A DNA stretch of 64,000 nucleotides from an uncultured Clostridia bacterium (GCA_934255545.1 CAKQOE010000003.1:31311-95310), one strand, 5' to 3'. Counted from the stretch's first letter, positions 46,303 through 55,455 are shown. The notes: generated from the sequence alone by a model not told the origin. Numbers and translations are program-made.

Positions 46303-46800
46303 ATGACAGGAAGAACAAACGACGAAACACAGGGCATAACGCTCCTGGGAAACCAGGGTACAAAATATCCCGACGATTACGCGCCTGAAGTGCTTGAAAC
46401 ATTTATAAACAAACACCCGGACAACGATTATTTCGTAAAATTCAACTGCCCGGAATTCACGAGCCTGTGCCCGATCACAGGCCAGCCTGACTTTGCGACT
46501 ATAACGATCTCATACGTTCCGGATATAAAAATGGTAGAGAGCAAATCACTCAAGCTCTATCTTTTCAGCTTCAGAAATCACGGCGACTTCCACGAAGACT
46601 GCGTAAACATCATAATGAAGGATCTCATAAAGCTCATGGAACCTAAATACATCGAAGTCTGGGGCAAATTCACGCCGCGCGGCGGCATCTCGATAGACCC
46701 GTACTGCAACTACGGCAAGCCGGGCACGCGCTGGGAAGACGTAGCGTGGAAGCGCCTCGCGGAGCACGACATGTATCCTGAAAAGGTGGACAACAGATAA
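46303..46800 (+). CDS. queF: NADPH-dependent 7-cyano-7-deazaguanine reductase
   Basis: 165 residues, single-domain QueF of the YkvM type. Catalytic Cys56 lies in [35 protein letters not shown] is the QueF motif. It reduces preQ0 to preQ1. No queC, which makes preQ0 from CDG, is present in this operon or window, so that step must be coded elsewhere. Confidence 0.95.
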   Translation: MTGRTNDETQGITLLGNQGTKYPDDYAPEVLETFINKHPDNDYFVKFNCPEFTSLCPITGQPDFATITISYVPDIKMVESKSLKLYLFSFRNHGDFHEDCVNIIMKDLIKLMEPKYIEVWGKFTPRGGISIDPYCNYGKPGTRWEDVAWKRLAEHDMYPEKVDNR

Positions 46801-46812
46801 AGTACAGATATC

Positions 46813-46826
46813 ACGCGCCGGCGCGT
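46813..46826. repeat. GC palindrome after queF
   Basis: ACGCGCCGGCGCGT, perfect 14-bp palindrome, 12 bp after the stop codon. Dispersed family member. Confidence 0.7.
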
Positions 46827-46893
46827 GCCGTAAGAGTGATCTATTTATATATGTATTTATTTAAAAATTAATTATTTATTAAAAGGGGAAAAT

Positions 46894-47892
46894 ATGTGCA
46901 CAGCAGCCACATACAAAACAAAAGACTTTTATTTCGGGCGCACGCTCGATTATGAATTCTCATACGGAAGCGAGATAGCAGTAATGCCGCGAAGATACCC
47001 GCTGAAATTCAGACATCCGGAAAGCAGCGTCGGCCCTGCCGACGAGCACTGGGCCATCATCGGGATGGCGCACGTCGTAAACGATCATCCGCTGTTTTTT
47101 GATGCAGTAAATGAAAAGGGCCTCGGCATGGCGGGACTGAACTTCGTAGGAAACGCGGTATTCGCCGAGCCTGCAGATACTGAGTCAACAGGAAAACTGA
47201 ACGTAGCTCAGTACGAGTTCATAACATGGATACTTTCACAGTGCGCCGATCTGGATGAAGCACGCAAAAAGCTCGCAGTCATGAACCTGACAGGCGAGCC
47301 ATTCAGTGAGCAGCTTCCTGCAGCACAGCTCCACTGGATTATCGCAGATAAAACAGGCGCTATAACAGTAGAATCGATGGCGGATGGTCTGCATGTATAT
47401 GAAAATCCGGCAGGAGTCCTTACAAATAACCCACCGTTCGAGCAGCAGATGTTCCAGCTCAATAATTATGCGGCGCTGTCGCCTCGCCGGCCTGATAATA
47501 CATTCGCGCCGGGCTTTGAACTGAACGCATACAGCAGAGGCATGGGAGCGCTCGGGCTTCCGGGAGACCTTTCATCGACATCGCGCTTCGTAAGAGCAGC
47601 TTTCACAAAGCTCAACTCTCACTCAGGCACCGGCGAAAACGAAAGCGTGAGCCAGTTCTTCCATATACTTGGCTCAGTAGACCAGCAGCGCGGCTGCTGC
47701 GAGGTGGAGCCGGGCAAGTATGAAATAACCATATACACATCATGCTGCAACGCAACAAAGGGCATCTACTACTATACGACATACGAAAACCACCAGATAT
47801 CAGCCGTAGACATGCACAGAACAGACCTCGACAGCGAAGCTCTCACGTGCTACCCGCTGATAGAAACACAGCAGATAAATTTCCAGAATTAG
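46894..47892 (+). CDS. bsh: Choloylglycine hydrolase / bile salt hydrolase
   Basis: 332 residues, N-terminal nucleophile hydrolase. Cys2 (after Met removal) is the nucleophile; GRTLDYEFSYG gives Arg16 and Asp19, MAGLNF gives Asn83, VLTNNP the second Asn, and STSRFVRAAF the conserved Arg. Length and FGRTLDYEF fit bile salt hydrolases that free taurine or glycine from bile acids; penicillin V acylase activity is the alternative. It points to an intestinal habitat. It is 10 bp before a CCG-domain gene. Confidence 0.88.
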   Translation: MCTAATYKTKDFYFGRTLDYEFSYGSEIAVMPRRYPLKFRHPESSVGPADEHWAIIGMAHVVNDHPLFFDAVNEKGLGMAGLNFVGNAVFAEPADTESTGKLNVAQYEFITWILSQCADLDEARKKLAVMNLTGEPFSEQLPAAQLHWIIADKTGAITVESMADGLHVYENPAGVLTNNPPFEQQMFQLNNYAALSPRRPDNTFAPGFELNAYSRGMGALGLPGDLSSTSRFVRAAFTKLNSHSGTGENESVSQFFHILGSVDQQRGCCEVEPGKYEITIYTSCCNATKGIYYYTTYENHQISAVDMHRTDLDSEALTCYPLIETQQINFQN

Positions 47893-47902
47893 GTATAAAA
47901 AT

Positions 47903-48568
47903 ATGAAATATATATACGCGCCGGGCTGCGCGCTCATGCTTTACGATAGAGAACTTGCAGAGCTTCTGAAAAAAAAGATAGAAAAGAGATATACGCTTGC
48001 AGACACGAGATACATGTGCTGTCTTGATGCAGAAACACCCGACAAAGATACTGCGATCATCACAACATGCACGTACTGCCACACGCACTACAGAACAATA
48101 CAGCCGGATGCGCCGCATGTATTTTTTCTTGAGGATCTGGCTGAAAGCGGTGATTTTGATTTTCCTGATTACGGCGGCGCAGAAATGAGCATACACGACA
48201 CCTGTTCCGGAAGAGCCGATGACCGTTACCTGAACACCGTGCGCAAGCTGCTGCAGAGAATGAACATCCGAGTAACAGAGCCGGAACGTTCGGGCAAGCG
48301 CGGTATATGCTGCGGCTCGTCGCTTTATGGCAGGCTGCCGATAGAAAAGGTCACTGAATTCATGAAAAAAAGAGCTGACCAGATGCCGTGTGAGGACGTA
48401 GTAGTATACTGTCCTACATGCGTGCAGAGCATAGCCATAGGCGGCAAACGACCGAGATATATACTTGATCTGCTTTTCGGACGCGAAACATCGCCGAGCG
48501 TCGGAAGCGGTGACAGCATAGATGAATGGAAAAAAGATCTCGGTAAATATCGTGAAGAAAACAGATAA
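47903..48568 (+). CDS. Cysteine-rich CCG-domain (HdrB-like) protein
   Basis: 221 residues. Motifs APGCALM, TTCTYCHTHY, HDTCSGRADD, GICCGSSLYG and YCPTCVQSI fit the cysteine-rich CCG domains that bind non-cubane [4Fe-4S] clusters in heterodisulfide reductase HdrB and related oxidoreductases. It is one domain pair without a ferredoxin part, so it needs a partner. Co-transcription with a bile salt hydrolase is odd and may be chance. Confidence 0.75.
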   Translation: MKYIYAPGCALMLYDRELAELLKKKIEKRYTLADTRYMCCLDAETPDKDTAIITTCTYCHTHYRTIQPDAPHVFFLEDLAESGDFDFPDYGGAEMSIHDTCSGRADDRYLNTVRKLLQRMNIRVTEPERSGKRGICCGSSLYGRLPIEKVTEFMKKRADQMPCEDVVVYCPTCVQSIAIGGKRPRYILDLLFGRETSPSVGSGDSIDEWKKDLGKYREENR

Positions 48569-48670
48569 GCGCAGCAATACTGATGCTGAATATGCATGAA
48601 GATAGTACAAAAGTGATTGAAATTCAACGACTGTACAGATTAAAAAACATAAAAAAATCAATCTATACAT

Positions 48671-48699
48671 TTGACATGTTTTTTACGTTGTGCTAATCT
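48671..48699 (+). promoter_or_regulatory. Consensus-like sigma70 promoter before the lysine riboswitch
   Basis: TTGACA at 48671-48676, a 17-bp spacer, and TAATCT at 48694-48699. Transcription would start near 48706, about 20 bases before the aptamer. No competing gene lies between 48569 and 49104. Confidence 0.8.
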
Positions 48700-48726
48700 A
48701 ATGGCAGTTAAAAATTTTACACTACA

Positions 48727-48894
48727 AAGGATAGAGGCGCAGCAGCCAAAAGTATCCTGTGTTTATCAAGGCCGTCGCGAGGCTGCGGACACAGAGGAAA
48801 GGGGTCGCTGCCGAAGGCGGATGAGGCGAAACTCCGTCTGGGCATACGGAAAATATCCGTATGACTGTCGCATTTGTGCGGAGCGCTATACTTG
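48727..48894 (+). ncRNA. Lysine riboswitch (L box)
   Basis: Conserved lysine-aptamer blocks appear in the right order and spacing: GATAGAGGCGC, AGTA, GAGGAAAGGGGTCGC, TGCCGAAGG, then CTGGGCATACGG, an ATCCGTATGACTGTC block, and GCGGAGCGCTAT at the 3' end. The P1 helix can form from AAGGATAG with CTATACTT. The arrangement matches the Bacillus lysC leader block by block. It sits between a promoter and a terminator and controls the glycyl radical enzyme operon. Confidence 0.9.
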
Positions 48895-49029
48895 ATCGTA
48901 CTCACAGCGGCCCGGCCGTAAACCGCAGAACAGACCGGACACCAGAGAAAAACCGAAAAATTAGATTTTAAGCAAACTCATAATAAGTAAACTTGAATTT
49001 TAACAAGGTAAAGATCACAGTCGATTACA

Positions 49030-49060
49030 GGGTCAACGCACAGAGCGTTGATCCTTTTTT
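49030..49060 (+). terminator. Terminator in the lysine-riboswitch expression platform
   Basis: GGGTCAACGC pairs with GCGTTGATCC (one G-T) around ACAGA, followed by TTTTTT. It lies 45 bp before the enzyme start codon. An ACAGTC at 49017 can pair with GACTGT inside the aptamer, but the antiterminator cannot be fixed by eye, so on or off control is undecided. Confidence 0.88.
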
Positions 49061-49104
49061 AATGCACAAAATGCAGATAAATATGGAGAAGGAGAAAAAA
49101 GGTA

Positions 49105-51468
49105 ATGCTGAATGAAAGACTCACTCGTATGAGAGAAAAATACTTTAATACTATCCCGGCTATAACGGCCGAGCGTCTGGTGCTCGCTACAGAAGCATAT
49201 CAGAAATTTGCAGGCGATGTTGCGCCGGTATTCCGCGCAAAGATAGCAAAGTACGTTATGGAGCGCATGACTACGCTGATCATGGAAGATGAGCTTATAG
49301 TAGGTACGCCTACAAATACATACCGCGGAGCAAATCTGTTTCCTGAGTACACGTCAAGCTCATGGCTCATATCAGACATCGATGAGTTTCCGGTAAGAAA
49401 GACAGACCCTTACCGCATCAGCCCGGAGGACCGCGAAGCTATACTTGAAACACTCAAGTACTGGGAAGGCAAGGCAATAGAGGACATGGCGCCTGAGATC
49501 CTGCCTGATTACATAGAAAACGCGCGTCAGAAGGACCTTATCTCAGTAGGCTGCAGAAACGGCGTTTCAGGAGAAACGACACCTAATCATAAAAAATTCC
49601 TCGAGATCGGCCTTAAGGGATTCATGAAGGAATGCCGTGAAAATATTGACCGCGTAAAGGGCGGTACAAAAGAAAAACAGGAAAAGGTGGATTTCTGGAG
49701 AGCATGCATAATATTCTGCGAGGGCCTTATAACATACGCTCACAGAATGGCAGACGAAGCAGAACGCCAGGCGTCTGAGTGTGAAGATCCAAAGAGAAAG
49801 CAGGAGCTGCTGACTATAGCTGAAAACTGCAGAGTAGTTCCTGAAAACCCGCCGCAGAACTTCTGGCAGGCGCTTCAGATGATCTGGTTCATACAGGTAG
49901 CGTTCCATATAGAAGCACCGACTACAGCATGCGGCTTCGGAAGATTCGACCAGTATATGTATCCTGCATTCAAGGCTGATCTCGACAGCGGCGCCATAAA
50001 CGACGACAGCGCGCTCGAACTTCTTGAATGCTTCTACCTCAAGTGCTGCGAAGTATATGAAGTCCGCGACAAGTGGTACGCGAAATCATTCGCAGGCTAC
50101 CCGATGTGGGAAATACTCGTAGTAGGCGGCCAGACACCTGACGGCAAGGACGCAAGTAATGAGCTCTCATACCTCTGCCTCGATGCAGCCGCAGATCTGC
50201 AGACTACACAGCCTGTACTCGCAGTAAGAGTATTTGAGGGCACACCTGAGCCTCTTATCAGAAAAGGCGCTGAAATGATCCAGCAGGGCATGGCTAATCC
50301 GGGATTCTTTAACGACGAGGCAGCTATAAAGATGACGCTCGGTAAGGGCTGCACTATGGAGGAAGCGAGAGACTGGACTATAGTAGGCTGCATACAGCCG
50401 GGACCGGGAGGCGGCACTACAGACGGTTCGCCTGACGCAGGCTACGTAAACGCCCCTAAGGTACTTGAGCTTGTTCTCCATAACGGTATCGACCCGGCGA
50501 CGGGTGAAAGGCTTGGACTTGAAACAGGAGATCCGAGAGATTTCAAGACATTTGAAGATCTCGTAGAAGCTCTTAAAAAGCAGCTTGTTTACTGCTACAG
50601 GATGATAAAGGACGGATACGACCTTATGGTCCCTTACCACAGCGTAAACTACCCTGTAATATTCGCTTCCATGGCTATGCAGGGCTGCGTTGAGTCAGGA
50701 AAGTCAGTCCAGGAGGGCGGCGCGAAGTACACTACTGCAGGGATGTTCATAACAGGTGCAGCAAACCTCGGCGACTCTCTGACAGCTATAGAAGACCTTG
50801 TATACAACAAGAAAAAGATAACGATGGACGAGCTCATAAAAGCGCTCGACAAGAATTTCGAAGGCGAAGAACGTATGCGCCAGATGCTCATAAACGAGCC
50901 TCCTAAGTACGGAAACGACGACCCGCACGCAGACGCGATGGTACGCGACCTCCTGAAGTTCTGCGCGGACACAGTTCAGGAATGGGAAGACTCAAGAGGC
51001 GGACATTACTCATTCAGTAATCTGTCACAGACGGTAAATATCTCACACGGCGAAGTGTGCGGAGCTACACCTGACGGACGTCTTGCAGGCGAGCCTTACT
51101 GTGACAATGCTTCGCCGACTATGGGACGTGACCTCAACGGCCCTACAGCTACGGTAAAATCAGTAGCTGCCATAGACCAGAGCAACTTCCATGACGGCGC
51201 GCTCTTCAATCTGAGATTCGACCCTAAGGGCATCCAGGGCGAAAAGGGCATTCAGATAATCGAGGGAGTTATAAAGACATACTTCGAAAACGGCGGCGAA
51301 CACATACAGATAAATGTCGTTGACGATGAAACGCTCAAAAAGGCGCAGCAGAAGCCTGAAGACTACAGAGGCCTTATGGTCCGTGTAGCCGGTTACATGG
51401 CTTACTTCACAGAACTCGACAAGGCGGCGCAGGACACTATCATATACAGAACTGCGCACCTTAAGTAA
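49105..51468 (+). CDS. Uncharacterised glycyl radical enzyme with GCIQP active site
   Basis: 787 residues. The glycyl radical Gly763 is in VRVAGYMAYF, and the thiyl Cys429 is in GCIQP. Known dehydratases and CutC have Cys-x-Glu here (GCVEP); this enzyme has Gln431. The loop after it (GPGGGTTDGSPDAGYVN) is not one I know from CutC, propanediol, glycerol, isethionate or hydroxyproline enzymes. Near the N-terminus, SGETTPN has Glu157 where many dehydratases have GH. The general layout (LVLHNGIDPATGERLG) is closest to hydroxyproline dehydratase-type proteins. It is controlled by a lysine riboswitch and followed by an activase and a LysP permease. Substrate unknown; lysine or a derivative is the leading idea. 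Confidence 0.9.
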   Translation: MLNERLTRMREKYFNTIPAITAERLVLATEAYQKFAGDVAPVFRAKIAKYVMERMTTLIMEDELIVGTPTNTYRGANLFPEYTSSSWLISDIDEFPVRKTDPYRISPEDREAILETLKYWEGKAIEDMAPEILPDYIENARQKDLISVGCRNGVSGETTPNHKKFLEIGLKGFMKECRENIDRVKGGTKEKQEKVDFWRACIIFCEGLITYAHRMADEAERQASECEDPKRKQELLTIAENCRVVPENPPQNFWQALQMIWFIQVAFHIEAPTTACGFGRFDQYMYPAFKADLDSGAINDDSALELLECFYLKCCEVYEVRDKWYAKSFAGYPMWEILVVGGQTPDGKDASNELSYLCLDAAADLQTTQPVLAVRVFEGTPEPLIRKGAEMIQQGMANPGFFNDEAAIKMTLGKGCTMEEARDWTIVGCIQPGPGGGTTDGSPDAGYVNAPKVLELVLHNGIDPATGERLGLETGDPRDFKTFEDLVEALKKQLVYCYRMIKDGYDLMVPYHSVNYPVIFASMAMQGCVESGKSVQEGGAKYTTAGMFITGAANLGDSLTAIEDLVYNKKKITMDELIKALDKNFEGEERMRQMLINEPPKYGNDDPHADAMVRDLLKFCADTVQEWEDSRGGHYSFSNLSQTVNISHGEVCGATPDGRLAGEPYCDNASPTMGRDLNGPTATVKSVAAIDQSNFHDGALFNLRFDPKGIQGEKGIQIIEGVIKTYFENGGEHIQINVVDDETLKKAQQKPEDYRGLMVRVAGYMAYFTELDKAAQDTIIYRTAHLK

Positions 51469-52403
51469 TGCAGGGCGGGGTGCTCACGGCTCCGGTAGGC
51501 GGCATACAGAAATTCTCTACAGAAGACGGTCCCGGCATAAGGACGACCGTCTTTCTGAAGGGCTGTCCGCTGAACTGCCGCTGGTGTCATAACCCGGAGC
51601 TCATAAAATACCTTCAGCAGCTCATAAGGATGCCGAACAGCTGCATAAAGTGCGGCAGCTGCATAGAAGAATGCCCGCAGAAAGCGATATTCGTAAACAG
51701 CGAGGGCGAGATAGATATAGACAGAGAAAAATGCGATGTCTGTCTTAAATGCACAGAAACATGCTATGCAAAAGCGCTTCAGCCTGTAGCCGATATGATG
51801 ACTGCAGAGCAGGTCATGAAAACAGTAGAGCAGGACAGCCAGTTCTACAGGCACACAGGCGGCGGCATGACTGTCAGCGGCGGAGAGATGCTGACACATG
51901 CGCGTTTCGTAGCAGAGCTTATAGACGAAGCCGCAGCGCGCGGAATAAACGTCTGTCTCGATACATCCGGCTGCGGAAGCGGCGATGACCTTGAAAGGCT
52001 TGCATCACGTGAAAATGTGACTGATATCCTGTACGACATGAAATGCATAGATGAAGAAATACACAGATCAGCAACAGGAAGAAGCAATGATATAATACTC
52101 GAAAATCTCAGACGCCTGGCGTCTGACGAAACGCTTCGCGCAAAGCTTCAGATGCGCATGCCGCTCATAAAGGGGCTTAACGATGACTGGAGCCTGATAG
52201 AGCGCACGGCTGAGCTTTACAGGGAACTCGGTATAAAGCGCGTAACGCTCCTGCCGTATCACAGCCTCGGCCTCATAAAAGAAAAACACCTCGGAGGCGA
52301 GCAGACAGAGTTTGAGCCGCCGGACGACGAGTACGTTGACAGGATAAAGAGCTTTTTTGAAGAGGAATGCGGCATGGAGGCTGAGATACTCGGCAAGCTT
52401 TAA
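51468..52403 (+). CDS. Glycyl radical enzyme activating enzyme (radical SAM)
   Basis: 311 residues. The start overlaps the stop of the enzyme gene (TAATG), so translation is coupled. The radical SAM cluster is Cys33, Cys37, Cys40 (CPLNCRWC). Two ferredoxin-like clusters follow (CIKCGSCIEEC and CDVCLKCTETC). GGGMTVSGGEML carries the GGE motif. It would install the glycyl radical on Gly763 of the preceding protein. It resembles CutD in layout but is not a recent copy. Confidence 0.92.
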   Translation: MQGGVLTAPVGGIQKFSTEDGPGIRTTVFLKGCPLNCRWCHNPELIKYLQQLIRMPNSCIKCGSCIEECPQKAIFVNSEGEIDIDREKCDVCLKCTETCYAKALQPVADMMTAEQVMKTVEQDSQFYRHTGGGMTVSGGEMLTHARFVAELIDEAAARGINVCLDTSGCGSGDDLERLASRENVTDILYDMKCIDEEIHRSATGRSNDIILENLRRLASDETLRAKLQMRMPLIKGLNDDWSLIERTAELYRELGIKRVTLLPYHSLGLIKEKHLGGEQTEFEPPDDEYVDRIKSFFEEECGMEAEILGKL

Positions 52404-52633
52404 GCGCGCATTGTATGTGCGCAGCGCGGCCTCAGCCGCAAGATGCATGTGCGGTGACGCACACGAAGATAAAAACTTGTTATTGAAATATTTTACATAA
52501 ATCAAATTTGATGGACATTCAGGCGGTGACGAATTTTTTACCGATTAATACTGTATTTTTATACTAAATCCGTCTGTTTTTACCATATATAAAGTTATAA
52601 TCCGTTATATTTATCTAAGGAAGGAAAGATATT
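52404..52633 (+). other. Spacer between activase and lysine permease
   Basis: Starts with GC hairpins (GCGCGCATTGTATGTGCGC at 52403-52421) and becomes AT-rich. No second riboswitch or clear terminator was recognised. The permease could be read through from the upstream operon or have its own weak promoter. Confidence 0.45.
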
Positions 52634-54136
52634 ATGAGCAAGGATTCAGGTGAATCAAAAGAAAACAACTCGCTCAAGCGCAGACTGACGTCACGCCACC
52701 TTTCAATGATCGCCATAGGCGGTTCGATCGGTACGGGACTCTTCCTCGCGATGGGCGGAACTATACGTGACGCGGGCCCCGGCGGCGCGATGGTAGCGTA
52801 TATGATAATGGGAGCAGTAGTATTCTGCATGATGACTGCACTCGGCGAAATGGCTACAAAGCTGCCTATACCGGGAGCGTTCACATCATACGCAAACAGA
52901 TTCATAGATCCTGCGTGGGGATTTACAAACGGCTGGGCTTACTGGTTCGGCTCATCAATGACAGTTGCGGCAGAGCTCATAGCCGGAGCCATAATCATAA
53001 AATACTGGTTCCCGGGAACTAACTCATCGCTGTGGGCAATGCTGTTCCTTGCAGCGCTGCTCGCTATAAACCTGTTCTCGGTAAAGGGCTTCGGAGAAGC
53101 CGAGTTCTGGTTTGCAGGCATTAAGGTAGTCGTAACTATCATATTCCTCATCGTAGGCGTTCTTATGATCGTAGGCATCATGCACAGCGGCGAGGAAGCA
53201 GGATTCCACAACTGGGTGCTCGATGGCGGCGAAGCCGGAAAAGCACCGTTCATAAACGGCATCGGAGGTATCATAGGGATATTCATGGTAGCGGCCTTCT
53301 CGTTCTCAAATACAGAGCTCGTAGGTCTGAGCGCCGCTGAGGCAGAAAATCCAAGCAGAGACGTTCCAAAGGCTATAAACAGCGTATTCTGGAGGATCAT
53401 GATATTCTACCTCGGTACTATATTCGTTATAGCTACACTCATCCCGTTCACAGAGCCTTCACTGCTCAGCGCTGCAGAAGACAACGTAGCAGCTTCACCG
53501 TTCACTATCATATTCAGAAACGCAGGCTTTGCGGCAGCAGCTTCTGTGATGAACGCAGTTATCCTCACATCAGTTCTTTCGTGCGGTAATTCTTCATTAT
53601 ACGCAGCATCAAGAACACTTCAGCATATGGCTGAAAAGGGAGACGCGCCTAAGTTTTTCGCAAAGATCAGCAGCCACGGCGTTCCTGTAAGAGCCGTACT
53701 CGCTACTTCTATCATAGCAGCTTCAGCGTTCGGCGCCTCACTTATAGGCGACGGCAGAGCTTATACTGCAGCTTACTACCTGTGCGGTATCGCAGGCATA
53801 TACAACTGGCTGACTATCAGCGTTGCACACTATAAGTTCAGAAAAGGCTGGGTAAAGCAGGGACATTCACTCAATGAACTCGAATACAAGTCACCGTTCT
53901 TCCCTTACGGTTCGTGGTTCTGCATCATCATATGCATTATCATATGCTTCGGCGCGAACTGGTGGGTATTTACGGACTTCAACTGGTTCGACTTCCTCAC
54001 ATGCTATGCCATCATCCCGCTTTCAATAGTCATGTTCTTCGTTTACAAGCACGTAAAGAAGACAAAGTGGGTAAGATACGAGGATATGGACTTCACACCG
54101 CCTGAGGGTGTTACTCGCAAAGACATATCAGCATAA
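52634..54136 (+). CDS. lysP: Lysine-specific permease (APC superfamily)
   Basis: 500 residues, 12 membrane segments. It aligns by eye along its length with E. coli LysP: RHLSMIAIGGSIGTGLFLAM, LFSVKGFGEAEFWFAGIKV, SFSNTELVGLSAAEAENPS, MNAVILTSVLSCGNSSLYAA, and HYKFRKGWVKQGHSLNELEY. LysP imports L-lysine with protons. GabP and AroP relatives differ in these blocks, so the lysine call is good but not certain. Its place after the lysine-riboswitch enzyme operon ties the unit to lysine. AAGGAAGG precedes the ATG. Confidence 0.85.
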   Translation: MSKDSGESKENNSLKRRLTSRHLSMIAIGGSIGTGLFLAMGGTIRDAGPGGAMVAYMIMGAVVFCMMTALGEMATKLPIPGAFTSYANRFIDPAWGFTNGWAYWFGSSMTVAAELIAGAIIIKYWFPGTNSSLWAMLFLAALLAINLFSVKGFGEAEFWFAGIKVVVTIIFLIVGVLMIVGIMHSGEEAGFHNWVLDGGEAGKAPFINGIGGIIGIFMVAAFSFSNTELVGLSAAEAENPSRDVPKAINSVFWRIMIFYLGTIFVIATLIPFTEPSLLSAAEDNVAASPFTIIFRNAGFAAAASVMNAVILTSVLSCGNSSLYAASRTLQHMAEKGDAPKFFAKISSHGVPVRAVLATSIIAASAFGASLIGDGRAYTAAYYLCGIAGIYNWLTISVAHYKFRKGWVKQGHSLNELEYKSPFFPYGSWFCIIICIIICFGANWWVFTDFNWFDFLTCYAIIPLSIVMFFVYKHVKKTKWVRYEDMDFTPPEGVTRKDISA

Positions 54137-54203
54137 TATATAAGCAAAGTAATAAATACCCATATATGTCAGTAAGCTGCGCTCACGCGCAGAACAAGCT
54201 GAC

Positions 54204-54220
54204 GACGCGCCCGGCGCGTC
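54204..54220. repeat. GC palindrome after lysP
   Basis: GACGCGCCCGGCGCGTC, perfect around a central C. Dispersed family member. Confidence 0.7.
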
Positions 54221-54284
54221 AACAGGACCTGCAGCCGTTGCTTTCTGCGGTTATGAGCAGCCGCTGCAGGTCTCCTTCTCCAGC

Positions 54285-54384
54285 CCCACCCCCCCCGCCC
54301 CAAAAAAGCGAGAAACAAAAAACAAACCAAAAACAAACAAAACACAACACAAAAACGCGCCGTCCATCCGGACCGCGCGTTTTT
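54285..54384. terminator. T-free C/A-rich tract ending in a bidirectional terminator
   Basis: About 80 bases without T (C-runs, then A/C-rich) lead into AAAAACGCGCCGTCC and GGACCGCGCGTTTTT, a stem with one mismatch that works for both strands. It separates lysP (plus) from the DMT gene (minus). Confidence 0.8.
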
Positions 54385-54435
54385 CCACACCCTGAAATCA
54401 AAACTACAGGACGCCTGAGTATTTAAAGCGTCTTT

Positions 54436-55455
54436 TTATTTATCACTTTTTCTGCTTGAAGCGACCTCCATATAAACAGAACTCAAAAGCACAAGCCCGG
54501 CCCCGATCCAGCCTGCGGCTCCCATAGCTTCATTGAGCAGTATGACAGATATGACACAGCCTGAAGCAGGTTCCATGGCAAATATAACGCCTGCGCGGTT
54601 AGCCGGGACATACTGCTGGCAGACGGACTGCAGCAGGAAAGCAGCAGCGCTGCAGAAAAGCCCCAGGAACACTATAGTTCCGAGATGGAGCGGAGTTATA
54701 TGTATATCGCTGAACGATCCGGTAAACAGAGCAGCCGCCGACGTCCACAACGCGACAAACGCCATGAGCAGCGTCGTAAACAGCATAGGATCAAAATCAT
54801 TTTCAGCCGGAGCTTTATCATGCTCGCCGTCAGCAGCCTTCACGTCAGATCCGCTGCCGCGCGATATCCTGTCAAGAAATATTATATGAAGCGATCCGGC
54901 AACGGAGGCCACCATGCACAGCAGATCGCCGGCATTCAGCGCAAGCCCGGCCATGCCCGGCGTATAGCTTAAAAGAAGCACGCCGACAAAGCATATTATG
55001 ATACTGCGCGCTATGATCCCGTTTATCTTTACCTTAAACAGTATCCTGTTTATGATCGGCACGAAAACGAACGTCAGACACGTAAAAAACGATGCGCGCG
55101 CCGATATAGTGTACTTTATGCCTATAGTAGAAAAAACGTACATGCCGGTTATGAAAAACGACAGCATGAAAGCCTGTTTTATGACTTTGAGATTTATACG
55201 CGCGAGATTCCTGTGAAACACAACTGCCAGTACAGCCGCGGCCACGAGAAACCTTACCGGAAGTATAAAAAACGTAGGCTGGTCCTCGACTATCTTTGTA
55301 GCCGGGTAGCTAACGCCCCATAAAAGCGCCGCGATAAATATCCCGGCCGCGCCTAAAAGCTCCTTTTTATCAGCAATGCGGCCGTTTTTTCCGGCTCCGC
55401 CCTTACTGCCGCCGGCGGCAGCGCTCTGATGTATATTATTAGTATTCTTTTCCAT
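54436..55455 (-). CDS. EamA/DMT-family transporter
   Basis: 339 residues from the ATG at 55455, which has AGGAAGGATC upstream; a longer form with nine more residues is possible. After ~40 hydrophilic residues come ten membrane helices in two EamA repeats (AGIFIAALLWGVSYPATKIV; IVFLGLFCSAAAFLLQSVCQ, FAMEPASGCVISVILLNEAM). An unusual hydrophilic loop (SDVKAADGEHDKAPAENDF) separates the halves. Substrate unknown. Confidence 0.85.
   Translation of the reverse strand: MEKNTNNIHQSAAAGGSKGGAGKNGRIADKKELLGAAGIFIAALLWGVSYPATKIVEDQPTFFILPVRFLVAAAVLAVVFHRNLARINLKVIKQAFMLSFFITGMYVFSTIGIKYTISARASFFTCLTFVFVPIINRILFKVKINGIIARSIIICFVGVLLLSYTPGMAGLALNAGDLLCMVASVAGSLHIIFLDRISRGSGSDVKAADGEHDKAPAENDFDPMLFTTLLMAFVALWTSAAALFTGSFSDIHITPLHLGTIVFLGLFCSAAAFLLQSVCQQYVPANRAGVIFAMEPASGCVISVILLNEAMGAAGWIGAGLVLLSSVYMEVASSRKSDK

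Noticed and set aside
49105..51468. Assignment of the second glycyl radical enzyme as 4-hydroxyproline dehydratase
   Set aside because: General layout is similar, but the Cys-x-Glu is Cys-x-Gln and the active-site loop differs. A lysine riboswitch also fits poorly with hydroxyproline.
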